DNA from: DATEPR01 sp963780635 | GTDB taxonomy: Bacteria; Actinomycetota; Actinomycetes; Mycobacteriales; Pseudonocardiaceae | Direction of reading: 5' to 3' | NCBI GenBank assembly: GCA_963780635.1 | Contig: CAWACW010000016.1 | Coordinates: forward strand, 1,054,001 to 1,118,000 | Length of the DNA stretch: 64,000 nucleotides | Shown: positions 8,066 through 16,560 of the stretch, piece by piece | Layout: each line of letters starts with the position of its first letter | Position numbering within the stretch: position 1 is the first letter of the stretch | Made by a program: the position numbers and the translations under genes | The notes under the pieces: generated by a model | The model's database searches: none | What the model was told of the DNA's origin: nothing | What the model saw: the letters and a program-made list of their open reading frames with translations, nothing else

Positions 8066-10253
8066 TCAGTTGGTCGGGGTGGTCTTGATGACATGGGCGC
8101 CGTCGTCGCCCGCGCACACCAGCTCGTAGTCGGCGACCCGCACCGACGCGCCCAGCGGCGACAGCGGGAACGGCCGTTCGAGCGTGGCGCTGTAGTTGGT
8201 CGCCGTGCCCGCCGGGTTGAGCGGCGGGAAGTGGTAGGCCGGGATGTCCGCCCTGATCTGCAGGCTGGAGATGTAGCCGAGGTCCTCGGCCGGCATGATC
8301 GCCTGGAACAGGTCGGACACGAACACCGGTTGTCCCAGCTGCCATCCGCTGCCGTCCGTGCCGCCCCGGGTCGGGTGCAGGAAGGCCTTGATCCTGCCCA
8401 GCGTGTCCGCCTTCACCTTGTCCTGGTCGGCTCCGGCGTCCAGGGCCTGCTGCCAGATGGTCAGCTCGACCTGCACCACCACCGGCAGGTAGCGCGGTGA
8501 GAGCACCGCGAGGTGCGCGGTGAGATCGCGCCGCTGGTCCAGGTAGGCCTGCACCGTCCGGATCAGCGTCCGGCGTCGGGTCCGGCCTCGGCACGCCCGG
8601 CCCCTGGTCCGGTGCGACGACGAGGTTGACGGTGCCCGGTGCCCTGCTGATGCCGGCGAAGCCCCACGGGTCACCGCGTTTCCACGCGGGCGGGTTGTTC
8701 GGTGCGTCCGCGTCCTGCAGGCGCGGCGGCAGGGCACGCGCGATCACCACGTCCGTCGTGGCCTCGGCGGCCAGGAACTCGAAGTCGGCGGCCGTGACGG
8801 CACGGTCGCGGATCTTCAGCTCGTCCGGCGCGCGGCGCAGCGTGTCGTCGATCGCCTCCTCGTCCGAGCCGTCCTGACCCGGCCCGAGGTTCGTCACGCC
8901 GGTGATCCCCGGTGGCAACCCACCCTGTGGTGTCGGTCCGAGAATCGTCACGCGGTCCGGCGCCACGTTCCCGGACGCGCCACCGGCGACGTACCGGTAG
9001 GTCAGGGCCTGGATCTGGCTGCCGGACGGCGGGATCAGGCCGTGGCCGGACCGGGCCTGGTCGTCGTAGTCGCCGAAGCCGATCTCACCGGTCACCGCGT
9101 TGACCCGGTACACCTGGCCGGGACCCGCAGGCAGGTCGGTGACCTGCGTCCACGTCTGCCACACCACCGGGCTGCCGCTGCCGACCCGCACCACCAGGTG
9201 GTCGAACGGTGCCGTGCCCGGCTGCCGGTACAGCGGCGGGTTCAGCAGCGGGAACACCTGGAACGCCCCGCCTGTGCTCTGCCCCAGCGGTTCCGGTGTC
9301 GGGATGGTCAGCGCGTTGTGCGCGGCCGCGGCGTTGTGCAGCACCCGTTCGATGCCGATGGCCAGCGGAGTGGCCGTGCCGGCGGTGAGCCGGATGCCCA
9401 CCCAGAACCGCTGGTCGGTCACTGTCGAGGCGGGATCCCGCGCGGTGACCGACGTCCAACCCGGACTGCCCTGACCCGAACTGGGCCGCTGTGCCGTCCA
9501 GTCGCCCGGTACCCGCAGTCGCACGCTGCCGTCGTGGCGCAGCGTGTCGGTCGTGTCCGCGGCACCGGGGACGGCGGGCCAGGCCAGCGGTTCCGTGGTG
9601 CCCTTCGAGTAGACCCACGTGGCGGTCACCTGTGTCGCGTCCACCACCGGCCGGTACAACCGCAGCCGCAACACCAGGTCCTGTGTGGTGGCCTGGTCGA
9701 AGCCCAAGCACACCTGAGCGACCTGGCTGCCCGGTATCGTCACCAGATATTTCGCCGCGGGCGGCCCGGCCAGTTCGGTCACCACGTCGTACTGGGCCGT
9801 CGTCGCCGCCGCCGGGTACGGCCCGACGAACAGCGCGTCGGACAGCGCGACCGGCAGCACGGTCACGTCCTCGTCGGTCTCGAACACGACCGGCTGCTGC
9901 GACTGCGTCGCCGCGGTCTGGGCGCGGGTGCCGGTCGGCACCGTCACCGGGCCGGCGCCCGAGGTGAATGTCAGGTAGGCCGACGCAGGTGTCGCCGGGT
10001 CGCGGGTGATGCCGAGCAGGTTCAGGAACGCCAGGTAGTTCTTCTCCGGCGTGCGGTTGAGCCGGTAGATGATGCCCTCGCCGAGCCAGGCGAACAGCTC
10101 GATCAGCGACACGCCGAGGTCGCTGGGGTTGTGGTCGGTCCACTGTGGAGCGTACTTCGGGATCAGCGCGCGCATCTCGTCGACCAGGTCCTGCCAGGTG
10201 CGGTCATCCAGGTTGGGCGGGACGATGCGTCCACGGTCGGCCGGCTGGGTCAC
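8066..10253 (-). pseudogene. gpJ/gp6-like baseplate wedge protein, interrupted by a single-base frameshift
   Basis: The first part (10253 to about 8568) encodes 562 residues of a putative baseplate assembly protein. It has the N-terminal segment DRTWQDLVDEMRALIPKYAP and DHNPSDLGVSLIELFAWLGE, typical of the family at the Afp11 position. At 8567 one extra base (C on the plus strand) shifts the frame. Removing it joins PDPTPD directly to LIRTVQAYLDQRR, and the protein continues to 8066 for a further 166 residues, giving about 728 in all. The original frame instead runs on into low-quality sequence overlapping the next gene. This may be a sequencing error, a real mutation that disables the particle, or ribosomal frameshifting. 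No slippery heptamer is obvious, which disfavours the last. The start is GTG at 10253, overlapping the gp25 stop. Confidence 0.8.
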
Positions 10254-10639
10254 TGCGGACGCTCCAGGTAGAAGGGGTACACCAGGTTGCGGATGTCCTG
10301 TGTGGTGCGCAGGCGGTAGCTGATGTCGATCAACAGCGCCACCAGGGTGGTGTCGTTGCGCACGGTCACGCCGACCACGTCGATGCGCGGCTCGGACTGC
10401 GCCAGCCCCTCCTCGACGTAGTAGCGGGCGAGGTTCGCCGTCGCCGAGTCGTTCGGCGAGAACACCAGGCTGCGCAGGTTGCAGCCGAACCGGGGTCGCA
10501 TGACGCGCTCGCCGTACTGCGTGCCCAGTACGACCCGGATCGACTCCTCGACCTTGGCCGCGCCCGCCGACTCGCTGGTCCCCGCGACGCCCAGTCGCAG
10601 CGGGAAGCTCAGGCCGCGGCCGTAGAACTCGGTACTCAT
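10250..10639 (-). CDS. gp25/gpW-family baseplate wedge protein
   Basis: This 129-residue protein matches the gp25 lysozyme-like baseplate family in length and pattern: GRGLSFPLRLG at the start, EESIRVVLGTQYGERVMRP in the middle, and ISYRLRTTQDIRNLVYPFYL at the end. In T4 and in eCIS (Afp9 position) gp25 contacts the sheath and wedge and helps trigger contraction. The family has lost lysozyme activity. The ATG at 10639 lies just after the PAAR-like gene, and its stop overlaps the GTG of the gpJ-like gene. Confidence 0.88.
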   Translation of the reverse strand: MSTEFYGRGLSFPLRLGVAGTSESAGAAKVEESIRVVLGTQYGERVMRPRFGCNLRSLVFSPNDSATANLARYYVEEGLAQSEPRIDVVGVTVRNDTTLVALLIDISYRLRTTQDIRNLVYPFYLERPQ

Positions 10640-10641
10640 CC

Positions 10642-10998
10642 TCAGACCGCGATCAGCTTGGTCTGGTTGGCCGACGCGTGGCCCAGTTGTTGGAGCACCT
10701 TGTTCACCAGGCCGTCGCTGCCGCCGGTGACGGTGTCCAGCATGACCGGGCTGCCACCGACGGTCAGTGTCGCCGCGGCGCCCGAGCCCACGCTGGTCAC
10801 TGTCAGGCACGGTGTGGCCGTGGGTCCGGACGCGTCGGCGGCGGGTGCGGTGAGGCACCCGGCGATCACCTTGTTCGCGATGCCGTCCCGCAACAGCACC
10901 GGAGCACCGTGCACGGTCAGCTTCGCGCCGCTCACCACCACCACGGCGCCTCCGTGTCCACAGGGGATGGTGCTCAGCGTCGTCAGCACTTGCGGCAT
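10642..10998 (-). CDS. PAAR-like spike-tip protein
   Basis: This 118-residue protein is Gly/Val/Thr-rich, with short repeated strands (AKLTVHGAPVLL, ATLTVGGSPVMLD) that resemble stacked beta-turns. Its place directly after the VgrG-like gene and before gp25 is where the spike-tip protein (Afp10 position) is expected. Four Cys residues (such as those in IPCGHG and GCLTAP) could bind metal at the tip, as in PAAR proteins. The ATG at 10998 follows GAGGAGC. Assignment rests mainly on context and composition. Confidence 0.7.
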   Translation of the reverse strand: MPQVLTTLSTIPCGHGGAVVVVSGAKLTVHGAPVLLRDGIANKVIAGCLTAPAADASGPTATPCLTVTSVGSGAAATLTVGGSPVMLDTVTGGSDGLVNKVLQQLGHASANQTKLIAV

Positions 10999-11007
10999 GG
11001 TTGCTCC

Positions 11008-12636
11008 TCAACTGATGTCGACATGGGTCGCGTCCATGGCGATCTTGGTGGCGCCGCCCGCGGCCGACAGGTTGATCGTGCCGCCGGCCTTGATGGTCAG
11101 GTTGGTCGCGGCGTCGACGGTGATCGAGCCGTCCGTGGCATCCAGCGTCACCGAGCTGCCCCTGCCGTCCTTGATCACCAGCTTGCCGACGTCCGCGGTG
11201 TCGTCGAACGTGATCGTGTGGCCCGCCCGGCTCTTGATGACGCGCATGTTGTTCTGCCCGTCGCTGTTCGTCTCCGGCGGGCGGGAGCGCGCGTGCCACA
11301 GCCCGCCGATCACGTACGGGTGCGCGATGTCGCCCTGGTCGAACGCGACCAGCACCTGGTCGCCCTTCTCCGGCAGCGCGTAGAAGCCCATGCCGTCACC
11401 GGCCATCGGGGTCACGCACGGCGCCCAGCCGCTGACCAGGTTGTCGGACAGGTCCGGGTAGCGGACCTTGACCCTGGCGATCGGCACCTGAGCGTCACGC
11501 AGCTCGTCGTTCGCCACCACCTCGGCGACCACGACCCCGTTGAGTGTCTTCTCCCCGTCAGGTTTGCGCAGCTGCCTGCGGAGCATGCCCAGCAGGCTGG
11601 TGTTGCTGCTCTGCGCGATCTCGAAGACCGTGTGGAAGCCGCTGTCGTCGACCGTGTGCGTCACCTTGCGCAGCCGGTACGTGCCGCTGAACCGCTTGCC
11701 GACGCCCTGGACGCCGATATAGGTGCCCGCCGCCAGGTCGGGGATGCCGATGCACGATCCGGTGCCCTCGTACAGCCCGTCCAGCAGGTCCGACAGCAAC
11801 GACTCGGCCAGCTGGGTCGCGTCGAACGGGTTCTCCACGACGCCGGAGTGGATGCCGCTGCGCAGCAGCGACGACAGCAGGTCCATGGCGGCGGACCCGA
11901 GCTTCTCCTCCAGGTCGTGCACGTCGAAGCTGGTCGCCAGGGCGATGCCCAGGATGGACTGGGCGAGCTCCTGGTTGTAGCCGCGGATGGTCTGCGCGCC
12001 AGCCAGTCCGCTACCCGCGATGCGCGGTGAGAAGCTGCTCAGGTTGCGGCCCCACTCCAGCACGTGCGCCGCCGTCTGCGGCCGGGGGAACTGGAAGTGC
12101 AACCGGTCCCACTCCACGTACACGTCGAAGAAGTACTGCTCGGCGCGTCGTTTCAGGAACGCCATGTCCGACTCGGTCTGCGTCACCGGCTTCAGGAACG
12201 GCGGTGTCGGGTCCACCACCGGCACCAGGCCGTTCGCCACCGCGATACCTGCCGCGACGATGCTGTCCGACGTGGCCGAGTAGTCGGTCGGCTCGGGCTG
12301 GGACTGGCGCAGCCGCAACGACTTGTCGGCACCGGAGATCACCACCACCGGCCCGCCGTCGGCGGGGAACTCCGGTTCGATCGCCATGATGTCACCCAGG
12401 AACGCCGGCGTGAGGTCGTTGCCGTAGCCGAGGTGGATCTCGACCGTCTTGCCCAGATCGAACAGCGGCGAGTCGAGGATCGCGTTGTCCGGGTTGCGCA
12501 GCGTGATGCTGAACTTGCCCGCGACGTCCAGGCTGGTCTCGACCACCAGCTTCAGTACCTGGCTACTCACGTCGGCGGCCATCGTCACGCCGGCCACCCG
12601 GATGGCGAACCGAGGTGCGTAAAACGGCTCGCTCAC
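11008..12636 (-). CDS. VgrG-like spike protein (gpD/gp27-gp5 fusion type)
   Basis: This 542-residue protein combines a gpD-like N-terminal part (FSITLRNPDNA, KTVEIHLGYGNDLTPAFLGDI) with a gp5-type OB domain at about 370-450 (GVVVAEVVANDELRD, WAPCVTPMAGDGMGFYALPE). It ends in a repetitive beta-helix-like tail (ITVDAATNLTIKAGG). This is the Afp8/Pvc8 spike layout. I chose the GTG at 12636 because an AGGAGGAGAC ribosome-binding site precedes it exactly. An ATG 10 codons upstream exists only because the region is a tandem repeat. If the repeat were collapsed, the ATG at 12867 with its own AGGGGG site would read straight into the same N terminus (MSEPFYAPRF). Confidence 0.85.
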   Translation of the reverse strand: MSEPFYAPRFAIRVAGVTMAADVSSQVLKLVVETSLDVAGKFSITLRNPDNAILDSPLFDLGKTVEIHLGYGNDLTPAFLGDIMAIEPEFPADGGPVVVISGADKSLRLRQSQPEPTDYSATSDSIVAAGIAVANGLVPVVDPTPPFLKPVTQTESDMAFLKRRAEQYFFDVYVEWDRLHFQFPRPQTAAHVLEWGRNLSSFSPRIAGSGLAGAQTIRGYNQELAQSILGIALATSFDVHDLEEKLGSAAMDLLSSLLRSGIHSGVVENPFDATQLAESLLSDLLDGLYEGTGSCIGIPDLAAGTYIGVQGVGKRFSGTYRLRKVTHTVDDSGFHTVFEIAQSSNTSLLGMLRRQLRKPDGEKTLNGVVVAEVVANDELRDAQVPIARVKVRYPDLSDNLVSGWAPCVTPMAGDGMGFYALPEKGDQVLVAFDQGDIAHPYVIGGLWHARSRPPETNSDGQNNMRVIKSRAGHTITFDDTADVGKLVIKDGRGSSVTLDATDGSITVDAATNLTIKAGGTINLSAAGGATKIAMDATHVDIS

Positions 12637-12713
12637 GTCTCCTCCTCGCTGGCGCTGGTCGGACACGTTCGCGGAGGCGCTGTGCTGATCGGTTCGCTCG
12701 CAGGCTCGCTCAC
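12633..12713 (-). CDS. third coupled 26-residue mini-ORF
   Basis: This copy starts with GTG at 12713, encodes the same peptide as the first copy, and ends with a TGA that overlaps the GTG start of the VgrG-like gene at 12636. It could couple the spike's translation to upstream ribosomes. Confidence 0.4.
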   Translation of the reverse strand: MSEPASEPISTAPPRTCPTSASEEET

Positions 12714-12790
12714 GTCTCCTCCTCGCTGGCGCTGGTCGGACACGTTCGCGGAAGCGCTGTGTTGATCGGTTCGCTCGCAGGCTCGCTCAC
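12710..12790 (-). CDS. second coupled 26-residue mini-ORF
   Basis: This copy starts with GTG at 12790 behind GAGGAGGAGAC. Relative to its neighbours it carries two changes, Ser to Asn and Pro to Leu (EPINTALPRTC). Both base differences between repeat copies change the peptide. Confidence 0.4.
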   Translation of the reverse strand: MSEPASEPINTALPRTCPTSASEEET

Positions 12791-12867
12791 GTCTCCTCCT
12801 CGCTGGCGCTGGTCGGACACGTTCGCGGAGGCGCTGTGCTGATCGGTTCGCTCGCAGGCTCGCTCAT
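12787..12867 (-). CDS. first of three coupled 26-residue mini-ORFs
   Basis: The ATG at 12867 overlaps the stop of the LysM gene (ATGA) and follows an AGGGGGC ribosome-binding site. The peptide begins MSEPASEPISTAPP, contains one Cys and ends SASEEET. Its stop overlaps the GTG of the next unit. Whether the peptide has a role is unknown. It may simply relay ribosomes to the spike gene. Confidence 0.45.
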   Translation of the reverse strand: MSEPASEPISTAPPRTCPTSASEEET

Positions 12868-13601
12868 GGCTGCCCCCTGCCCGGCCCGACCGGCTGGCCG
12901 CCTGCTGACGACGGGATCACCAACGGCGTGCCAGGTGCCAGGTCGAACGGGTCGTCGAGGTTGTTCGCCTGCGCGATGTCCCGCCACCGGGCAGCGTCGC
13001 CCAGGTACAGCGCGGCCAGGCCGCTCACCGTCTCGCCGCCCAGCGTCACGTGGATGCTCGGCGTGCCGGACAGCAGCGAGCCGACCACGTCGGCGGCCGT
13101 GTTCACCGCGCTGGACAGTGTCGGCGAACCGAAGAACACGCCACGTTCGGTGCGCACCTCGACCCGCACGTACTCCTGGAACTGCACCGACAACGTGGAC
13201 CGCACCGGCGTGCCGTCGCGCAGGAACATGGTGAACCGCTGGCCCGCTTCCACCAGGACGCACTGGAACTGGAAGCGCCCCATGGAGAACAGCAGGATCG
13301 GCGGCGCCTGGGTCTGCGGCGACTTGTCCAGCAGCCCGACGATCGACGCCGTGTGCGTGCGTACGTCGGCACCGGTCTCGTAGGTGTCGAAGAACAGGTC
13401 CATGGCCAGCGTCCTGGCCTTGCCTCTGATGTACTGCACCGGCGGCGCGTTGAGCCCAGGGATGCCGATCTCGGCGAACGTGTTGCCCTGTTCGAGCTTG
13501 AACTCCTCCGGGTTGTACATCACCGGGAAGCTGTCCCCGGTGGTCGTGTTGATCAGCTGGGCCTTGGCCAGCGGCCCACTCGCTTGGGTCATGTCAGCCA
13601 C
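12864..13601 (-). CDS. LysM-domain baseplate hub protein (Afp7-like)
   Basis: This 245-residue protein has an N-terminal tail-hub domain: FPVMYNPEEFKLEQGN at about residues 25-40 and RTLAMDLFFDTYETG near 65-80. A C-terminal LysM module follows at about 185-235, with GLAALYLGDAARWRDIAQAN and PGTPLVIP. This is the layout of phage gp53-like and Afp7 proteins that connect tube and spike. It overlaps the preceding DUF4157 gene by eight bases, and its stop overlaps the first mini-ORF start. Confidence 0.87.
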   Translation of the reverse strand: MADMTQASGPLAKAQLINTTTGDSFPVMYNPEEFKLEQGNTFAEIGIPGLNAPPVQYIRGKARTLAMDLFFDTYETGADVRTHTASIVGLLDKSPQTQAPPILLFSMGRFQFQCVLVEAGQRFTMFLRDGTPVRSTLSVQFQEYVRVEVRTERGVFFGSPTLSSAVNTAADVVGSLLSGTPSIHVTLGGETVSGLAALYLGDAARWRDIAQANNLDDPFDLAPGTPLVIPSSAGGQPVGPGRGQP

Positions 13602-14430
13602 CCCGTTCGAACTCGTCGCGCAACTGACGCATCAGGTCCCGCACGATCCGGCCGCGCAACGCCTCGACGTCCAGTTGCGGTTGCGGCTGGCCGGCCGCTG
13701 CCGTCGGGCGATCGACGGCCGCCGTCATCGGCCGAGCCGCCGGGGCCGCCGTGTGGGCGGGCGGCGTTACGTGTGGCGCCGCGGATATCGGGGGCGTCGC
13801 GTGTGGCGCCGCGGACATCGGGAGCGGCGCGGCCGGGGCCAGAAGGTACCGGTCGACGGGCGGTCTCGGGCTCCGTCCCGGCAGGACGGACATCTCGTTG
13901 GCCAACGCCCGGTCCTCCTCCGCCGCCACCGCACCGGGCGTGGCCCGCTGCCAGGACGCACCCGGCCGGAACCGTTCCACCACGTGCGTCGCCTCGTGCA
14001 CCAGCAGCGCGAAACCGGCCGGGTCCCGCGGGTTGAACCGGCCCTGCCGGAAGAACACGTCGGAGCCGACGGTCACCGCGTCCGCCCGGTGCGTCCGCGC
14101 CACCTCGTCGGCCGCATCGCCGTCGTGCACCCGGATCGTCTCCACGCCCGGCCCGACGACCGTGCGCAACCGAGTCACCACGTCGGACGGCAGCGGTTCG
14201 CCCGGCGCAGCGGATTCCGCCATACCGGACCGCATGTCCTGCCGCTGCGGCCAGGTCGGCTCGGAGCCGGTCAGCTCCGTGCGGGTGAACCGCGAGTCCG
14301 GCGTCGGCAGCGCGGCCAGGTGGTTCAACAGCACCGCGAACGGCCCTGCCCACGGTAGGGCGGGCAGTGGCCGCGCGGCCAGCCGCCGCGCCCGCACGTC
14401 CAGCCGCCCCCCGAGCGTCGCGGCGCTCAT
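13594..14430 (-). CDS. DUF4157-domain eCIS protein
   Basis: This 278-residue protein has a DUF4157 domain at about residues 75-165. It contains VETIRVHDGDAADEVART, VGSDVFFRQGRF, and the zinc-binding HEATH at residues 145-149 within LLVHEATHVVERF. The tail after 190 is rich in Pro, Ala and Thr. DUF4157 proteins inside eCIS structural operons are thought to handle or process cargo. Here one sits between DUF6760 and LysM, while a larger DUF4157 protein lies at 409. The region 13740-13850 encodes imperfect repeats of a His-Ala-Thr-Pro-Pro motif. The ATG at 14430 overlaps the upstream stop. Confidence 0.85.
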   Translation of the reverse strand: MSAATLGGRLDVRARRLAARPLPALPWAGPFAVLLNHLAALPTPDSRFTRTELTGSEPTWPQRQDMRSGMAESAAPGEPLPSDVVTRLRTVVGPGVETIRVHDGDAADEVARTHRADAVTVGSDVFFRQGRFNPRDPAGFALLVHEATHVVERFRPGASWQRATPGAVAAEEDRALANEMSVLPGRSPRPPVDRYLLAPAAPLPMSAAPHATPPISAAPHVTPPAHTAAPAARPMTAAVDRPTAAAGQPQPQLDVEALRGRIVRDLMRQLRDEFERGG

Positions 14431-14636
14431 GCGTGTTCGTCCTGACCGACCACAGCGGACACTTCATGCACCCAGCGCAGCCGCTGCGCGTGGTCCAGAG
14501 TCAGCAGTTCGGTGAGGGTCCAGTGGACATTCCGTCCCAGAAACGCTATCTCCCGGCAGACCCGGTCCGTGGGATAGCCTAGGATCCCCCCAACACAGGC
14601 ACCTCCACCTCGTGTGACTGCTCGCAGTGCGGGCAC
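14427..14636 (-). CDS. small DUF6760-like eCIS protein
   Basis: The conserved core GYPTDRVCREIAFLGRNVHW followed by LTELLTLDHAQRLRWVHEV fits the short DUF6760-type protein found in actinobacterial eCIS operons. The in-frame GTG at 14636 gives 69 residues but overlaps the previous gene by 58 bases and has no clear ribosome-binding site, so the true start is uncertain. The last codons overlap the DUF4157 start (ATGA). Confidence 0.65.
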   Translation of the reverse strand: MPALRAVTRGGGACVGGILGYPTDRVCREIAFLGRNVHWTLTELLTLDHAQRLRWVHEVSAVVGQDEHA

Positions 14637-14944
14637 TGAGCGGTGACCGTTCTCGGCGTCAGCCCGTTCACCCGGTTGTAGAGGTCCTGCAGGTACGCCA
14701 GGTCCTCCGAGAACAATCCCTCGACGACACCAGGGTTGACCTCGGTGAGACCGCCCAGCTTGGTGACCACGCGGGACAGCAGCACCACGATCAGGTACGC
14801 GGGCCAGTTCTGCACCCTCGGGTCCTTCAGCGGATACAGCTCATCGGCCGCCGTCGCCAGCCGCATGGTGCCGGTGCGGTGCAGGTTGCCGGCCGGGTCC
14901 ACGTAACCCTTGGGCAGTTCGAAGGCGAACTCCGTGACCAGCAT
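14579..14944 (-). CDS. small tail-assembly protein with zinc ribbon
   Basis: This 121-residue protein begins MLVTEFAFELPKGYVDPAGN and ends with a CPHCEQSHEVEVP zinc-ribbon-like motif. It sits directly behind the tube gene, with its ATG (14944) overlapping the tube stop. A tail-assembly chaperone commonly follows the tube gene in phages, and similar proteins occur here in eCIS. The chaperone role is inferred from position. Confidence 0.7.
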   Translation of the reverse strand: MLVTEFAFELPKGYVDPAGNLHRTGTMRLATAADELYPLKDPRVQNWPAYLIVVLLSRVVTKLGGLTEVNPGVVEGLFSEDLAYLQDLYNRVNGLTPRTVTAQCPHCEQSHEVEVPVLGGS

Positions 14945-15384
14945 CAGACCCTCGTCACGCCTTCGTTGGCCAGCACCAGCGTGTCGATCGCGATGTCGTT
15001 GCCCTTGCCGGTGAACGTCGGGCCCTCCCACTTCGTCGGCCACGCGTTCACGAAATTCCACCGTACGACCTCGGTGTGGTTGGTCACGTCGAACACCACG
15101 ATCGAGCCGTTCTTTCGGGTGACGATCCCGTCGACGATCTGCTGGCGCCAGTCCCACAGTTCGGTGGAGCTCGTCAGTCCCCACTTCAGGGTGATGTCGG
15201 CGAAGCTGGTCTTGCCAGGCAGCTTGCGCATCCTGGTGTTGTCACCGCCTTCTCGCGTCTCGATGACCTCCGTCGTCGAACCGAGGCCGCTGCAGTCGGT
15301 GAAACTGGCCTGCGCGATACCTTCCAGTTCGATGAGGAAGTTGAAGTTGCGCAGCGGGTCGACCCGCTGTCCGGTCTGCGCCAT
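14944..15384 (-). CDS. eCIS tube protein (gp19 family)
   Basis: This 146-residue protein has the tube signature: DPLRNFNFLIELEGI at residues 9-23, FTDCSGLGSTTEVIETREG at 28-46, ITLKWGLTSSTELWDW near 64-79 and the NAWPTKWEGP segment. It polymerises into the rigid inner tube (Afp1/5 type, related to Hcp). Only one tube gene is present, as in simpler actinobacterial eCIS. It lies 11 bases after the sheath gene. Confidence 0.93.
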   Translation of the reverse strand: MAQTGQRVDPLRNFNFLIELEGIAQASFTDCSGLGSTTEVIETREGGDNTRMRKLPGKTSFADITLKWGLTSSTELWDWRQQIVDGIVTRKNGSIVVFDVTNHTEVVRWNFVNAWPTKWEGPTFTGKGNDIAIDTLVLANEGVTRV

Positions 15385-15395
15385 GTCGCTGTCTC

Positions 15396-16553
15396 CTACC
15401 CTTCGCTCACCTGTGCGCCGCCGTCCCAGATGCCGATCCGCACGACGACGTACTCGGCAGGCCGGACGGGTGCCATGCCGATCTCGATGACGACCTCGCC
15501 GAGCGCACGCACGTCGGGCGGGTTGAGCTCGTCGTCGATCTTGACGTAGAAGGCTTCGGCGGCGGTGCGGCCGAACAGCCCGCCGGACTGCCACACCCGG
15601 GACAGGAACTCGGTGATCGACCGCTCCAGCCCCTTCCACAGGCCTGTGCTGTTCGGCTCGAACACAGCCCACCGGACCCCGGCGAGGATGGAGTCCTCCA
15701 CGTACGAGAACAGCCTGCGAACGTTCACGTACCGCCACGGCGTCCCGTCGGTCAGCGTGCGTGCGCCCCACACCAGCGGCGGCTGACCGGGAAACGTCCG
15801 CAGCGCGTTGATGTTGCCCAGGTTCAACGCGCCCTGCTCGGTGTCGTTGAGGGTGTAGGCCAGGTCGATCGCACCGCGCACCGGTTCGTTGGCAGGTGCC
15901 TTGTGCACGCCGCGGTTGTCGTCGACGCGTGCCATGACACCCGCGATGTGCCCGGACGGCGGTTTGGTCAGCGTGGCCTGCGTACCCGCCGCCGCCGTCG
16001 GGTCGCTGATCACGATCCACGGCCAGTACAACCCTGCGAAGCCGTTCTTGGACAGCAGTCCACCGCGTTGCTTCTGCAGTGGGCCGTCGGACTTCAGCGG
16101 TGTCGTGTCCGGTGCGCCGTCCAGGATCGCGAACCGGTCGCCCATCGTCTCGCAATGCGCGATGACGGTGGCCTGCTGGGCAGGATCGACCACACCGGGC
16201 ACGGCGACCAGGCTGACGTCCGGCAGCCGGGTCAGCTGGTCCAGCGCGCCGACCAGCCCGGTCACGTCCTTGATCGGCACGACGTAGGCCATGCTGCCGC
16301 CGTTTTCGAAGAACCCGCGCACGGCGAACGGCAGGTTGAGGTTGACGTCGTATCCGCCGAACGCCGTGGTGTACGCACTCCAGTTGGTGATCGGGACCGG
16401 CACGCCCAGCGCGGCGGCCGGCAGGGATCCGGCGACCGTGCCGATCAACGCCGGGGTGCTGGTGCCGGTGCCCGCGATCGGCCCGGCAGGCGTGATCTCC
16501 TCGATGTAGACGCCGGGCGCCTTGCTCTGATAGTCGACCATCTGCGCATCCAT
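15396..16553 (-). CDS. eCIS contractile sheath protein
   Basis: This 385-residue sheath protein starts with SKAPGVYIEEITPAG, the hallmark N terminus of phage and eCIS sheaths. It continues with the RGFFENGGSMAYVV segment. The C-terminal core has APANEPVRGAIDLAYTLND, WGARTLTDGTPWRYVNVRRL and FEPNSTGLWKGLERSITEFL. Contraction drives the tube through a membrane. Only one sheath gene is present. I start at ATG 16553, although the Met four codons later is possible. Confidence 0.95.
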   Translation of the reverse strand: MDAQMVDYQSKAPGVYIEEITPAGPIAGTGTSTPALIGTVAGSLPAAALGVPVPITNWSAYTTAFGGYDVNLNLPFAVRGFFENGGSMAYVVPIKDVTGLVGALDQLTRLPDVSLVAVPGVVDPAQQATVIAHCETMGDRFAILDGAPDTTPLKSDGPLQKQRGGLLSKNGFAGLYWPWIVISDPTAAAGTQATLTKPPSGHIAGVMARVDDNRGVHKAPANEPVRGAIDLAYTLNDTEQGALNLGNINALRTFPGQPPLVWGARTLTDGTPWRYVNVRRLFSYVEDSILAGVRWAVFEPNSTGLWKGLERSITEFLSRVWQSGGLFGRTAAEAFYVKIDDELNPPDVRALGEVVIEIGMAPVRPAEYVVVRIGIWDGGAQVSEG

Positions 16554-16560
16554 TCCGTCG

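Larger units (their letters stand above)
12626..12856. repeat. three tandem copies of a 77-bp unit at the start of the spike gene
   Basis: The unit starts at 12626, 12703 and 12780, and a fourth partial start lies at 12857. Only two bases differ, both in the middle copy (near 12752 and 12762). The unit length is not a multiple of three. On the minus strand every unit therefore carries 26 codons, a stop, a ribosome-binding site and the GTG start of the next ORF. Confidence 0.97.

Noticed and set aside
12615..12842. Plus-strand repetitive ORF across the 77-bp repeats
   Set aside because: It exists only because of the repeat; the minus strand carries ribosome-binding sites and overlapping starts that fit the operon.
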